Source of the DNA: Butyricicoccus pullicaecorum | GTDB taxonomy: Bacteria; Bacillota; Clostridia; Oscillospirales; Butyricicoccaceae | Direction of reading: 5' to 3' | DNA: 64,000 nt | Assembly (NCBI GenBank): GCA_018366035.1 | Contig: JAGZIW010000006.1 | Span: 62,001-126,000 of the forward strand | In this document: positions 41,579 through 50,801 of the stretch, one piece after another | How the letters are laid out: the number at the start of each line of letters is the position of its first letter | Position numbering within the stretch: position 1 is the stretch's first letter | Position numbers and translations under genes: made by a program | The notes under the pieces: generated by a model | Seen by the model: only the letters and a program-made list of their open reading frames with translations | The model's database searches: none | What the model was told of the DNA's origin: nothing

Positions 41579-42637
41579 ATGATGCCTGCTTTCATCTCGC
41601 AGGAGGCTGCCCGCTTGGCGCCTTATACACCCGGGGAGCAGCCCCAAGATCAGCAGTATATCAAGTTGAATACAAACGAAAGTCCATTTCCCCCTTCTGA
41701 GCAGGTCTATCAAGCGATTTTACAGGAGAAGGCACTCAATTTGTATTCTGACCCCACCTGTAAAAAGCTGCATGAGATACTGGCAAAACGCTATGGGGTA
41801 CAGCCGGAGAATGTGATTTCCGGAAATGGGTCTGATGAAGTTTTGGCATTTGCTTTTCGTGCTTTTTGCGGAGAAGAAAAGCCGGTTGCCTATGCAGACA
41901 TCACCTATGGATTCTATCAGGCACAGACTGCATTGTTTGGGCTGACTGCTCACAAGATTCCGCTGCGGGAGGACTTGACTCTGCACATTCAGGATTATAT
42001 GGATTTTTTGGGTATGATTGTGATTGCGAACCCCAATGCGCCAACCGGAATGGCAGTATCCCGCGCGGAGATTCAGAGGCTGCTGGACAGAGACTCCGAG
42101 CGGGTCGTACTCATTGATGAGGCGTATGTGGATTTTGGCGGGGAAAGCTGTGTGCCGCTAATCAATCAATATCAGAACCTGTTGGTGGTGCAGACGATGT
42201 CCAAAAGCCGGCAGCTCGCGGGAGCACGTTTGGGTTATGCGTTTGGCAGTGCCGCACTCATTGAGGCAATGAACCGTGTGAAATATAGCTTTAATCCCTA
42301 TAATGTCAATCGAATGACCATGGCGGCAGGGATTGCGGCAATAGAAGATGAGGTATATTTTGCAAAGTGCTGTCGGACCATTCGGGAAGTCCGTGCATGG
42401 ACCATGGCAGAACTAAAAAAGCTGGACTTTGCAGTGATTCCCTCACAAACGAATTTTGTATTTGCAAAATCAAACCGCCTTGCGGGTGAGGCACTGTATC
42501 ACAAGCTGAAGCAGCAGGGAATTCTGGTGCGCTGGTTCGATTGTGCACGTATCCGAGAATATGTGCGCATTACAATCGGTACGAAGGAACAGATGGAGGC
42601 ATTGATTGCCGAATTGCACTGTATTTTTGCGGGATAA
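41579..42637 (+). CDS. hisC: Histidinol-phosphate aminotransferase
   Basis: A PLP class I/II aminotransferase of 352 residues. N-terminal IKLNTNESPFPPS, PLP-lysine motif MSKSRQLAGARLGYAFG and the C-terminal RITIGTKEQMEAL are those of HisC. It converts imidazole acetol phosphate to histidinol phosphate. Tandem ATGs at 41579 and 41582 follow GAAGGGAG; either could be used. Lies 42 bases after hisZG. Confidence 0.96.
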   Translation: MMPAFISQEAARLAPYTPGEQPQDQQYIKLNTNESPFPPSEQVYQAILQEKALNLYSDPTCKKLHEILAKRYGVQPENVISGNGSDEVLAFAFRAFCGEEKPVAYADITYGFYQAQTALFGLTAHKIPLREDLTLHIQDYMDFLGMIVIANPNAPTGMAVSRAEIQRLLDRDSERVVLIDEAYVDFGGESCVPLINQYQNLLVVQTMSKSRQLAGARLGYAFGSAALIEAMNRVKYSFNPYNVNRMTMAAGIAAIEDEVYFAKCCRTIREVRAWTMAELKKLDFAVIPSQTNFVFAKSNRLAGEALYHKLKQQGILVRWFDCARIREYVRITIGTKEQMEALIAELHCIFAG

Positions 42638-42651
42638 AAGGAGGAATTCAA

Positions 42652-43239
42652 ATGCGTCATGCATTGATTGAACGAAATACAAAGGAGACACAGATTCAGC
42701 TGGAACTTGAACTGGACGGTGTGGGAAAGACAGAGATTTCCACAGGCTGTGGATTTCTTAACCACATGCTGGAGGTGTTTGCACGGCATGGAGATTTTGA
42801 TTTAACCGTACACTGTCAGGGAGATACCGATGTTGATGACCATCACAGTGTGGAAGATGTTGGAATTTGTTTGGGTCAGGCATTTTGCAGGGCGTTGGGT
42901 GATAAGCGGGGAATCGTGCGCTATGGACAGTTCTTTTTGGCTATGGACGAAGCTTTGATTTTGTGTGCCTGCGATCTTTCGGGACGAGATTATCTTGGTT
43001 GGGTCGTAGATCTTCCCAGCACCAAGGTGGGCAGCTTTGACACGGAGCTTGTCAAGGAGTTCTGGCTGGCATTTGTTCGAAATTGTCCGGCATCGATTCA
43101 CATTCGTCAGACAGCGGGAGAAAATACACATCATATTATAGAAGCCATATTCAAAGGCATGGGAAGAACGCTGAAGGCTGCTGCTGCGATGGACCCAAGG
43201 CATGAAAATGAAATTCCCAGCACGAAGGGTGTGTTGTGA
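42652..43239 (+). CDS. hisB: Imidazoleglycerol-phosphate dehydratase
   Basis: A protein of 195 residues, the monofunctional form without the phosphatase domain of E. coli HisB. Metal-binding repeats are visible: GCGFLNHMLEVFARHG, DVDDHHSVEDVGI, and HIRQTAGENTHHIIEA. It dehydrates imidazole glycerol phosphate. The start at 42652 follows AAAGGAGG, 14 bases after hisC. Confidence 0.97.
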   Translation: MRHALIERNTKETQIQLELELDGVGKTEISTGCGFLNHMLEVFARHGDFDLTVHCQGDTDVDDHHSVEDVGICLGQAFCRALGDKRGIVRYGQFFLAMDEALILCACDLSGRDYLGWVVDLPSTKVGSFDTELVKEFWLAFVRNCPASIHIRQTAGENTHHIIEAIFKGMGRTLKAAAAMDPRHENEIPSTKGVL

Positions 43240-43252
43240 GGTTGGTGATCCT

Positions 43253-43864
43253 ATGATTGCAATTGTAGATTATGGTGTTGGAAATCTATTCTCATTGTCA
43301 TCTAGTCTCAAGGCACTGGGGCTCGCAGCAGAGATTACAAGTGACCCTGAAAGACTGCGTGCGGCAGACCGTGTGATCCTTCCGGGCGTCGGTGCCTTCG
43401 GGGATGCGCGTGCAAGGCTGGACGCAGCCGGTCTTGTGTCGGTGCTTCGCGAAGAAGCGGGGCACAAGCCGCTCTTGGGAATCTGTCTGGGTATGCAGCT
43501 TCTCTTCGAACAGAGCTTTGAATATGGAACACATGAGGGTTTGGGCTTTGTGCAGGGGCAGGTTGCAGCGCTAGCGCAGGATTTGACCGATAGAAGGTTA
43601 AAGGTACCGCATATGGGCTGGAACAGTCTGCAAATTTGCCGGCAGGATCCACTTTTTCGCTATATCAACGATGGCGCGTATGTTTACTATGTACATAGCT
43701 ACTATGCACGAAACTGTACGGACAGCACGCTCGCGGTTTCTCAGTATGGAAATGTGGCAGTCACAGGGGCAGTGCGGCGGGGCAATGTCTGGGGTACGCA
43801 GTTCCATCCGGAGAAATCTGGAGATACCGGACTTGCTATTTTGAAAGCGTTTTCAGAGATATAA
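43253..43864 (+). CDS. hisH: Imidazole glycerol phosphate synthase, glutaminase subunit
   Basis: A class I glutamine amidotransferase of 203 residues. Nucleophile Cys78 in LLGICLGMQLLFE, and the His/Glu pair in GTQFHPEKSGD. It delivers ammonia from glutamine to HisF. The start at 43253 is the first residue of IAIVDYGVGN; ribosome binding by GAGG at 43238-43241 is modest, so translational coupling with hisB is likely. Confidence 0.97.
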   Translation: MIAIVDYGVGNLFSLSSSLKALGLAAEITSDPERLRAADRVILPGVGAFGDARARLDAAGLVSVLREEAGHKPLLGICLGMQLLFEQSFEYGTHEGLGFVQGQVAALAQDLTDRRLKVPHMGWNSLQICRQDPLFRYINDGAYVYYVHSYYARNCTDSTLAVSQYGNVAVTGAVRRGNVWGTQFHPEKSGDTGLAILKAFSEI

Positions 43865-43876
43865 GGAGGAAAACAG

Positions 43877-44596
43877 ATGCAGATTTTTCCTGCTATTGAC
43901 CTGTCTGGCGGACAGGTGGTGCGTTTATATCAGGGGGATTATGACCAGATGACAGTCTACGGCACAGAACCCTGTGCTGTGGCAAAAGCATTTATGGAGG
44001 CTGGTGCGAAATATCTCCATGTCGTGGATTTGGACGGTGCACGAGATGGAACCCTTGCAAACCTTTCTTCTATTGCAGACATTGTCCAGCAGGGTGGAAT
44101 GTATATTGAGGTTGGCGGCGGGATTCGTACAGAGAAGCGTATAGAGCAGTATCTGGAACTGGGCGTGAACCGATGTATTTTAGGAACAGCTGCGGTCAAA
44201 GATTTTGATTTTACTGCGCATGCCGCACAAACCTATGGAGATCGGATTGCCGTGGGTGTAGATGCACGTGATGGGTATGTAGCAATCAATGGCTGGAAGG
44301 AACTGTCAGAGGAAAAAGGACTCGACTTTTGTCGGCGTTTATATGCGGCTGGCGTCCAGACCATTATTTATACCGATATCAGCAGAGATGGTGCAGAACA
44401 GGGTACCAATTTGCAGGTATATCAGGAACTTGCCAAAATCAGCGGCTTGCAGGTCACTGCATCAGGAGGGATCAGTTCTCTGGAAGAATTGCGGCAATTA
44501 CAAAAAATAGGAACCCATGCGGCAATTTTGGGAAAAGCCCTGTATACAGGACGGTTGGATTTGCAAACCGTGATTGAGGAGGTGGGAGCATGTTAG
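43877..44596 (+). CDS. hisA: ProFAR isomerase
   Basis: A TIM barrel of 239 residues. FPAIDLSGGQVVRLYQGD with catalytic Asp8-equivalent, and the second Asp in YTDISRDGAEQG. It isomerises ProFAR to PRFAR. AAGGAGGA precedes 43877. Its last seven bases overlap hisF. Confidence 0.97.
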   Translation: MQIFPAIDLSGGQVVRLYQGDYDQMTVYGTEPCAVAKAFMEAGAKYLHVVDLDGARDGTLANLSSIADIVQQGGMYIEVGGGIRTEKRIEQYLELGVNRCILGTAAVKDFDFTAHAAQTYGDRIAVGVDARDGYVAINGWKELSEEKGLDFCRRLYAAGVQTIIYTDISRDGAEQGTNLQVYQELAKISGLQVTASGGISSLEELRQLQKIGTHAAILGKALYTGRLDLQTVIEEVGAC

Positions 44597-45345
44597 CCAA
44601 ACGAATCATTCCGTGTTTAGATGTGAAAAATGGACGGGTGGTAAAAGGTGTAAACTTCGAAGGCTTACAGGATATCGCAGATCCGGTGGAGATGGCTCGT
44701 TTCTACAATGCTTCTGGTGCAGATGAGCTAGTTTTTTATGATATCGCAGCTTCCGCAGAGGGACGCAGCCTGTTTACAGATGCTTTGCGGAAGGTTGCCA
44801 GTGAAATCTTTATCCCTTTAACCGTAGGCGGCGGAATTCGCACGTTGGAGGATTTTGATCGGGTGCTGAAATGCGGTGCGGACAAGGTCAGCGTGAACTC
44901 CGGCGCGATTGCTGATCCGAGTATTATCGGGGCAGCAGCAAAAAAATATGGGGATCAGTGTGTGGTATTGTCGATGGACGTCAAACGAGTCGATGGACAG
45001 TTTCGGCTTTTTGCCAAGGGTGGCAGAGAGGATACCGGAATGGACGCAATTGCATGGGCGGTCAAGGCAGCTGCCGATGGCGCGGGAGAAATTGTGCTCA
45101 ATTCCATTGATACAGATGGGGTGAAAAACGGTTTTGATTTGGAAATGCTAGATGAATTGGCGTCTAGAGTACAGGTACCCATTGTTGCAAGCGGCGGTGC
45201 AGGTCATATGGAGCATTTTGCCGAACTGTTTACACATCAGGGAATTGATGCTGGATTAGCCGCTTCGATTTTTCACACAGGGCAGGTAGAGATCAAAGAA
45301 CTAAAGCACTTTCTTTGTGATAAGGGAGTTCCGATGCGTATTTGA
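44590..45345 (+). CDS. hisF: Imidazole glycerol phosphate synthase, cyclase subunit
   Basis: A TIM barrel of 251 residues: MLAKRIIPCLDVKNGRVVKG, and ILNSIDTDG-type motif as VLNSIDTDGVKNGFD. It uses ammonia from HisH to form IGP and AICAR. Overlaps hisA by seven bases, so translation is coupled. Confidence 0.97.
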   Translation: MLAKRIIPCLDVKNGRVVKGVNFEGLQDIADPVEMARFYNASGADELVFYDIAASAEGRSLFTDALRKVASEIFIPLTVGGGIRTLEDFDRVLKCGADKVSVNSGAIADPSIIGAAAKKYGDQCVVLSMDVKRVDGQFRLFAKGGREDTGMDAIAWAVKAAADGAGEIVLNSIDTDGVKNGFDLEMLDELASRVQVPIVASGGAGHMEHFAELFTHQGIDAGLAASIFHTGQVEIKELKHFLCDKGVPMRI

Positions 45346-45361
45346 TGGGAGGTGTGCTCAA

Positions 45362-45997
45362 ATGGAACTGAAATTTGACGAACAAGGACTGATCCCTGCG
45401 ATTGTGCAGGATCATTATACCAAGCAGGTGCTCACTTTAGCTTATATGAATCAGGAAAGCCTTGCCATTACCATTGACGAGCGGCGTACCTGCTTTTGGA
45501 GCCGTAGCCGTCAGGCATTATGGCGTAAAGGGGATACCTCTGGAGCCGTCCAGCATGTTGTCAGTATTACGGCTGATTGCGATGGAGATGCACTTGTGGT
45601 AGAAGTGGTAAAGGAGGGACCGGCTTGCCATACAGGTGAGGAGAGCTGTTTTTTCCAACCGGTTTATCTCTCGGAGGAGATCAAGCAGTTTAGCTACGAA
45701 GGACTGTATCAGCTGATTGCAGGACGTAAGGCTGTACCAAAAGAAGGAAGCTATACAACATACCTTTTTGAAAAAGGATTGGATAAAATTTTGAAAAAGG
45801 TTGGAGAGGAGTGTACAGAGGTTATCATTGGTGCCTGCAAGCAGGATCGGGAGGAGACCATCTATGAGATTGCAGACCTTACCTATCATGTGATGGTGTT
45901 GATGGTACAGATAGGAATCACAGTGGAGGATATCACGCGGGAACTGGAAAAGCGGCATGTGATTGATCATAAGGTGAAGCAGGAGCGGCTGCAATGA
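45362..45997 (+). CDS. hisIE: Phosphoribosyl-AMP cyclohydrolase/phosphoribosyl-ATP pyrophosphatase
   Basis: A bifunctional protein of 211 residues. HisI domain (1-110) with AYMNQESLAITID, TCFWSRSRQALWRKGDTSG and the zinc Cys in CDGDAL and CHTGEESCFF; HisE domain (115-205) with EGSYTTYLFEKGLDKILKKV and GEECTEVIIGA. It performs the second and third steps of the pathway. GGGAGG before 45362. Ends in an ATGA overlap with hisK. Confidence 0.97.
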   Translation: MELKFDEQGLIPAIVQDHYTKQVLTLAYMNQESLAITIDERRTCFWSRSRQALWRKGDTSGAVQHVVSITADCDGDALVVEVVKEGPACHTGEESCFFQPVYLSEEIKQFSYEGLYQLIAGRKAVPKEGSYTTYLFEKGLDKILKKVGEECTEVIIGACKQDREETIYEIADLTYHVMVLMVQIGITVEDITRELEKRHVIDHKVKQERLQ

Positions 45998-46827
45998 GGA
46001 ACAGCCCATTTCTTTGTTCGGTGCATACGCATACAGCTCTGTGCGATGGAAAGGATAGCATGGAAGACATGGTGTCTGCGGCTTATGCAGCTGGTGTGCA
46101 GTATTATGGGATATCCAGCCACAGTCACACGCCAATCGCGCAAGATCAGGGGCTTGTGCTGCCACAGGATATGACAGCCTATTGCAGAATGGCGGAACGG
46201 CTCCAAAAACAGTATCGGGGAAAGATGGACATTTTGCTTGGATTGGAATGGGACAGCTGTGCAGATGTCAGCTTTGAGGAATTTGCGTATTGGATTGGAA
46301 GTGTGCACTACTTAAAATGCCAAAATGGAGCCTATTATGCGGTGGATTTAGATGCTGAAACACTGATTTCTTGTCAGCAGGAGGTCTTCCATGGTGATGT
46401 ATATGCTATGATACAGGCGTATTTTGAACAGGTTGCACAGGTTGCAGCACTGCACCCTCCGATTTTGGGACATATGGACTTGATTACAAAATGCAATGCA
46501 GGAAATCGTTTTTTTGATGAAGATGAAAAAATTTATCAGGAGATGGCGCTGCAAGCGCTGCATACAGTCGAGCCGCTGCAAACAGTGCTGGAGGTGAATA
46601 CCGGCGCGATGGCACGCGGGTATCGAAAAACACCATATCCGGCACTCTTTTTGCTGAAGGAATGGCGTGCCAGAGGCGGAAAAATTGTGATTACAGCAGA
46701 TGCACACACTGCGGCGGGCATTGTATATGGATATGCCGATGCAATCGCGTTTGCGCGGCAGGCTGGGTTCACAGAATCAGTGATATTGACTGCGAACGGT
46801 TGGATTACCTGCCCTTTGCGGGGATAA
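45994..46827 (+). CDS. hisK: Histidinol-phosphatase, PHP type
   Basis: A PHP-fold metallophosphatase of 277 residues. Metal ligands appear in SVHTHTALCDGKDS, GISSHSHTP, ILGHMDLI and ITADAHTAAG. It removes phosphate from histidinol phosphate, completing the path in an organism whose HisB lacks that domain. The start overlaps hisIE by four bases, and a strong terminator follows. Family members differ in substrate, but the operon position supports this call. Confidence 0.93.
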   Translation: MRNSPFLCSVHTHTALCDGKDSMEDMVSAAYAAGVQYYGISSHSHTPIAQDQGLVLPQDMTAYCRMAERLQKQYRGKMDILLGLEWDSCADVSFEEFAYWIGSVHYLKCQNGAYYAVDLDAETLISCQQEVFHGDVYAMIQAYFEQVAQVAALHPPILGHMDLITKCNAGNRFFDEDEKIYQEMALQALHTVEPLQTVLEVNTGAMARGYRKTPYPALFLLKEWRARGGKIVITADAHTAAGIVYGYADAIAFARQAGFTESVILTANGWITCPLRG

Positions 46828-46858
46828 ATTTGTTTTCCAAGGCATGGGAGAGCATAAA

Positions 46859-46889
46859 GAAAACGGTCTGTTTTGCAGACCGTTTTTGT
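46859..46889. terminator. Intrinsic terminator of the his operon, bidirectional
   Basis: AAACGGTCTG (46861-46870) pairs with CAGACCGTTT (46876-46885), followed by TTTG. It also ends the convergent DUF4298 gene. Confidence 0.92.
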
Positions 46890-47195
46890 TTATCTGGATT
46901 TTAACATTTTAAGACCGACCTCTATCAGTCGAAGCCCACAGTGATGGTAGTCGCCCATCAAATCGTAAATGCTGTCCTCGGACAGTACGCCGCGATGGAG
47001 TGTTTCGGGAATCCGGTTGTTTTTGTCATCTTCCAAATCCTGTTCACGCTGCTCGCTGTAATAATATTCGATGAGTGTTTGGTAGCTGTCTGTGTTTTCC
47101 TCCATAAAATCTAAAATTTTATGAAGTGCGTCGATTTTTTCAGTTTGTGTATTCAAGATGTTTTCCATTTTTGTAATATGTGTATAATTCGTCAT
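46890..47195 (-). CDS. DUF4298 family protein
   Basis: A soluble protein of 101 residues, helical and acidic. HITKMENILN, YYYSEQREQDLEDDKNN and DYHHCGLRLIEVGLKMLK match the DUF4298 family, whose role is unknown. AGGAG seven bases before 47195. It may be transcribed after the chromate-transporter pair because it follows on the same strand by 50 bases. Confidence 0.8.
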   Translation of the reverse strand: MTNYTHITKMENILNTQTEKIDALHKILDFMEENTDSYQTLIEYYYSEQREQDLEDDKNNRIPETLHRGVLSEDSIYDLMGDYHHCGLRLIEVGLKMLKSR

Positions 47196-47245
47196 GATAT
47201 CTCTCCTATGTGCGCGTTAGCTCTTTGCGGAATTTTGAGGAGTTG

Positions 47246-47809
47246 TTAAAAAATAGTATATAGAAGTACGCCCAATACGCCGCTGCCTGCCATCACATAA
47301 ATGGGATTCCATTTCCATTTTCGCAGGATAAAAAATGCAGCAGCAAAGATGATGCACGCAATTATATCGACTTGTCCCAGATTTGAGGGAAGCGTTTGCT
47401 GACCGTAGACTGCCATGATGAGAAGCGAAATGCCAGCCGATGCAATCATGGCAACAACAGCAGGACGCAGTCCCGCAAGAACTCCCTGAATCACAGAAAG
47501 ACCACGGAACCGATAATAAATATATGCCAATGTCAAAACGATAATGCAGGAGGGAAACACACAGCCGAGCGTTGAAACAATTGCGCCGAGGATCCCTGCT
47601 GTTTGAATACCGACAAAGGTTGCGGAGTTTATCGCAATGGGACCGGGGGTCATTTCAGAAATGGTCATGATATCTGCAAACTGTGACATCGTGAGCCATG
47701 AATGAATATCGACCACCTGATTTTGAATGAGTGGCATAGCTGCATGACCGCCGCCAATGCTGAATAATCCGATTTGAAAAAAGCTCCAAAATAGTTCCCA
47801 ATAAATCAT
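47246..47809 (-). CDS. Chromate transporter family protein, second half (CHR domain)
   Basis: A membrane protein of 187 residues with one CHR domain and about six hydrophobic segments: FFQIGLFSIGGGHAAMPLI and MTPGPIAINSATFVG are diagnostic. It is one half of a short-chain ChrA pair; two single-domain proteins act together in place of the long two-domain ChrA. Such proteins export chromate in a few species, but in gut clostridia the natural ion is unknown. The start at 47809 comes eight bases after the partner gene. Confidence 0.9.
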   Translation of the reverse strand: MIYWELFWSFFQIGLFSIGGGHAAMPLIQNQVVDIHSWLTMSQFADIMTISEMTPGPIAINSATFVGIQTAGILGAIVSTLGCVFPSCIIVLTLAYIYYRFRGLSVIQGVLAGLRPAVVAMIASAGISLLIMAVYGQQTLPSNLGQVDIIACIIFAAAFFILRKWKWNPIYVMAGSGVLGVLLYTIF

Positions 47810-47817
47810 CTTTATGT

Positions 47818-48384
47818 TTACCCCTTTCGTGCTTTTCCAAAATAGCAGGTGTCAATTGCGCCAATAATCCCGCAGACCAAAATAATAACAATGATATTTA
47901 CATGCAGAAAACGAGTTGCCGCAAAAGACCCGAGAAGTACAAGCAAAGGGAGAAGTCTTTTCTGCTGCAAAACTGTCTTTGCCATATTGAGTACAATGTC
48001 GAGAATAACGGCAGCGACACCGCAGAGCATACCGTTCATGGCAAGGTTGACAACCGTATTGTCACGAAAGTTCTGGTAAAATAAAGAGATAATGGAGATT
48101 ATAATAAGTGGAGGTAATACCGTGCCAAGGACTGTCAGGAGTGCACCAGAAATGCCTGCAACATGGTAGCCAACCAGAATAGAGGCATTGATGGCAATAG
48201 CTCCCGGAGAGGATTGGGCAATGGCGGTGAAATCCAGCATTTCCTGTTCTTCAATCCAGTGCAAATCATCTACAAATTTTTTGCGCATGAGCGGAACAAT
48301 CACATAACCGCCGCCGAAAGTACAGGCGCTCAGCTTGAAGGTAGAGAAAAATAATTGTTTCAATTTTTGTCCTTGATTTTTCAC
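47818..48384 (-). CDS. Chromate transporter family protein, first half (CHR domain)
   Basis: The partner CHR protein, 188 residues: FFSTFKLSACTFGGGYVIVPLM and IAQSSPGAIAINASILVG. The start is a GTG at 48384 preceded by AAAGG, which is unusual beside the mostly ATG starts here. The two genes have the same length and a common origin by duplication, with opposite predicted topology in the family. Confidence 0.9.
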   Translation of the reverse strand: MKNQGQKLKQLFFSTFKLSACTFGGGYVIVPLMRKKFVDDLHWIEEQEMLDFTAIAQSSPGAIAINASILVGYHVAGISGALLTVLGTVLPPLIIISIISLFYQNFRDNTVVNLAMNGMLCGVAAVILDIVLNMAKTVLQQKRLLPLLVLLGSFAATRFLHVNIIVIILVCGIIGAIDTCYFGKARKG

Positions 48385-48594
48385 AGAATCACAACCTTTT
48401 GGTATATTGGAAAAGTTTTTGTTATTTGAATAATGCAGTGGTATAGAGAAAAACGAAAGAGTCCAATAAGCATATTATAGCACACAGCAATACGATGAAA
48501 TTATTTGGATTTTGCATGTTATGGAGCTAGTTTGTACACAGAGAGGATATGGTATTCTTTTGTGTGTTGTATCGTTTTTGTGAGAAGTGAAGAA

Positions 48595-48619
48595 AAGTCG
48601 AAGCAGTATACTTCGACTT
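48595..48619 (-). terminator. Intrinsic terminator of the HAD phosphatase gene
   Basis: AAGTCGAAG (48595-48603) pairs with CTTCGACTT (48611-48619). On the minus strand TTCTTCAC follows. The rest of 48385-48669 has no supported gene. Confidence 0.75.
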
Positions 48620-48669
48620 TGGGGATGAACCGACGCTAAGATACAGCAGATTTTGATAGATGCCAGTCA

Positions 48670-49491
48670 TTACAGCTGAAAATAATGTGCAATGACTTCT
48701 GCAATGCCATCATGGTTGTTGTCCCGCTGAGTGACTGTATTGGCAGCTGCTTTGACCTCCTCTGCAGCATTTGCCATGGCAACGCCTACACCTGCTGCTT
48801 GGAGCATAGAGATGTCATTTGCAGCATCTCCTACTGCGATTGTGTTTGCAATCGGTACATTCATAATATGAGATAATATTTGTACGGCTTTGCCCTTGTT
48901 CATGCCGATTGGCACGATTTCCAAATACGCTTGACAGGAGAAAAAGCAATCCAGTTCCTGCGACATATTTTTTTGAATCCAACACTGCATTTGCACAAGC
49001 TTTGTTTGTTCCTTGAAATCGATTGCCAGACACTTGACGGGCTGTTCTTGTAAGTCCGTACGGATATCCGAAATGATTCGGTAATTCATTTGAATCAGTT
49101 CGCAATAACGGCGTACTTCTTCATCATGACAGCGTGGCTCGACCAATACATTCCAAGTATCATAGGTTTGTATATGAATACCCTGTGCATTTGCATATTC
49201 AAAAACACGAATGGCATTGTCAAGAGAAAGCGTTTGTGAAAAGATTTGCTGTTGGGTTTCAAAATCATAGATTACAGCGCCGTTATACGCAATGACATAG
49301 CAGCCAGCATGGTCAAGCCCCAATGAATGGGCTTGCTTCAACGCACTTTGCAGCGGGCGTCCGGTGGCGATGATAACACCGTGTCCATGGTCTAACAGCT
49401 GCTCTAATGCCTTTCGGTTTCCTGCTGTGATTTTCTTGGAATCATTGAGCAGGGTGCCGTCCAAGTCTAAAAATAATAATTTCCGTTCCAT
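48670..49491 (-). CDS. Cof-type HAD hydrolase (sugar/cofactor phosphatase)
   Basis: A protein of 273 residues: motif I LFLDLDGTLLND (nucleophile Asp), motif II IIATGRP, a C2B cap (about 85-185), and motifs III/IV MNKGKAVQIL and AVGDAANDISML. Family members dephosphorylate sugar phosphates, nucleotides or cofactors in the cytosol. The frame is open far upstream to 50058, overlapping the divergent kinase gene, but the family start MERKLLFLD at 49491, behind GTGAGGA, is the correct one. Confidence 0.92.
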   Translation of the reverse strand: MERKLLFLDLDGTLLNDSKKITAGNRKALEQLLDHGHGVIIATGRPLQSALKQAHSLGLDHAGCYVIAYNGAVIYDFETQQQIFSQTLSLDNAIRVFEYANAQGIHIQTYDTWNVLVEPRCHDEEVRRYCELIQMNYRIISDIRTDLQEQPVKCLAIDFKEQTKLVQMQCWIQKNMSQELDCFFSCQAYLEIVPIGMNKGKAVQILSHIMNVPIANTIAVGDAANDISMLQAAGVGVAMANAAEEVKAAANTVTQRDNNHDGIAEVIAHYFQL

Positions 49492-49769
49492 TTGAATCCT
49501 CACAATTTCTGGCGGTTGTATACTGAAAATGATAAAGAAAGGTGTTTTCTTATGATAGAAAAGTGAGCCTATGACAATTATCAGGGCGATTGCAAGAATT
49601 GTCAATGTTGGAAATGTCACAAAGTACCATATTTTTTTTGCCAGAATTAGACGGCGGGCAGTTCTGTGCATTTTCAAAAATAACGCTTGGAATCGTCTTG
49701 ACCAAAATAGGGAAGCGCGGTAGTATGAAAGCAGAACACAATAAGAAAGAGAAATCGAGAGGTTTTTAT

Positions 49770-50729
49770 ATGAAAAAGTGGTATGTAGGTGTAGATGGCG
49801 GAGGAACAAAAACGGCGATTGCAGTTTCGGGAGCGGATAGTATGCCTGTTGAAACAAGGCTTTATCCGACGTGTTCTTACCAGTCGATAGGAATTGCGCA
49901 ATCTGTTGCACTGATAAAAAAGGGAATCGCGGAGTGCCTTGCGGTGGTAGGTGCAGCGTTTGCAGATTGTGCCGGCTGCTGTATTGGAATGCCATGCTAC
50001 GGGGAAAATGCGGAGCGTGATCGAGAAATTTGCACAAGATTAGAAAAGGCGCTTGCACCTATGCCGGTTTATGTGGTCAATGACGGAGAGGTTGCTTGGG
50101 CAGGCTCTCTTGCCTGCGAAGAAGGCATACACGTAGTATCCGGAACCGGTTCGATTGCATTTGGACGCGGAGCAGATCGGCAGTTTGCTCGCTGCGGCGG
50201 CTGGATAGAGTTTTTTGGAGACGAAGGTTCCTGCTACTGGGTAGGACGGGAAACCATGAGCTTATTTTCCAAGGAGGCAGATGGTCGTATTCCAAGAGGT
50301 GCTTTGTATACACTGGTTACAAGGGAACTGAGGCTGCAAGAGGATTATCAGTTCATCGATCGGGTGATGGAGGAGATTGTGCCCCATCGGGCACGTGTGG
50401 CAGACTTCCAGCGGTATGCGCTGCAAGCCGCACAGGCAGGAGATTTGGCAGTGATTGCACTTTATAAAAAGGCGGCTGACGAGTTGGCTCTGATGATCCG
50501 TGCACTCAAAAATAAATTGCGCTTTTCCAAACAGCAAATTCCAGTTTCCTATTCCGGCGGATTGTTTCATGCAGGCGAACTGGTTTTGCAGCCGCTTCGA
50601 GAGCAGGTGAGCATGCTCAGCTGTGAGCTGCAAACGCCAAAGCGTTCTGCGGTGGAAGGTGCGCTGATGCTTGCAGTTGAACATTCCTGCACAGATGCTG
50701 TGATAGAATCCGTACAACATAAAAAATGA
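49770..50729 (+). CDS. BadF/BadG-type ATPase, probable N-acetylglucosamine kinase-like
   Basis: A protein of 319 residues of the ASKHA fold: phosphate-1 motif GVDGGGTKTAIAVSG (8-22), phosphate-2 HVVSGTGSIAFG and adenosine motif SYSGGLFHAGE. Single-domain BadF proteins of this size phosphorylate amino sugars such as GlcNAc or glucosamine. The divergent HAD phosphatase and the fucose locus downstream are consistent with glycan salvage, but neither proves the substrate. The start at 49770 follows GAGAGG; an open frame extends upstream to 49590 with no support. Confidence 0.8.
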   Translation: MKKWYVGVDGGGTKTAIAVSGADSMPVETRLYPTCSYQSIGIAQSVALIKKGIAECLAVVGAAFADCAGCCIGMPCYGENAERDREICTRLEKALAPMPVYVVNDGEVAWAGSLACEEGIHVVSGTGSIAFGRGADRQFARCGGWIEFFGDEGSCYWVGRETMSLFSKEADGRIPRGALYTLVTRELRLQEDYQFIDRVMEEIVPHRARVADFQRYALQAAQAGDLAVIALYKKAADELALMIRALKNKLRFSKQQIPVSYSGGLFHAGELVLQPLREQVSMLSCELQTPKRSAVEGALMLAVEHSCTDAVIESVQHKK

Positions 50730-50740
50730 AACGCAGAATA

Positions 50741-50776
50741 TAAAAAGAACCTCCGGCGAAGCCGGAGGAACTTTTA
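50741..50776. terminator. Bidirectional intrinsic terminator
   Basis: CCTCCGGC (50750-50757) pairs with GCCGGAGG (50761-50768) across a GAA loop. Runs on both sides end the BadF gene and the convergent fucose operon. Confidence 0.9.
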
Positions 50777-50801
50777 GAAAAGAAGAGGCAAAGTTATGAG
50801 A

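Noticed and set aside
49492..50058. N-terminal extension of the HAD phosphatase
   Set aside because: The open frame runs into the divergent kinase gene; the family start and ribosome-binding site are at 49491.
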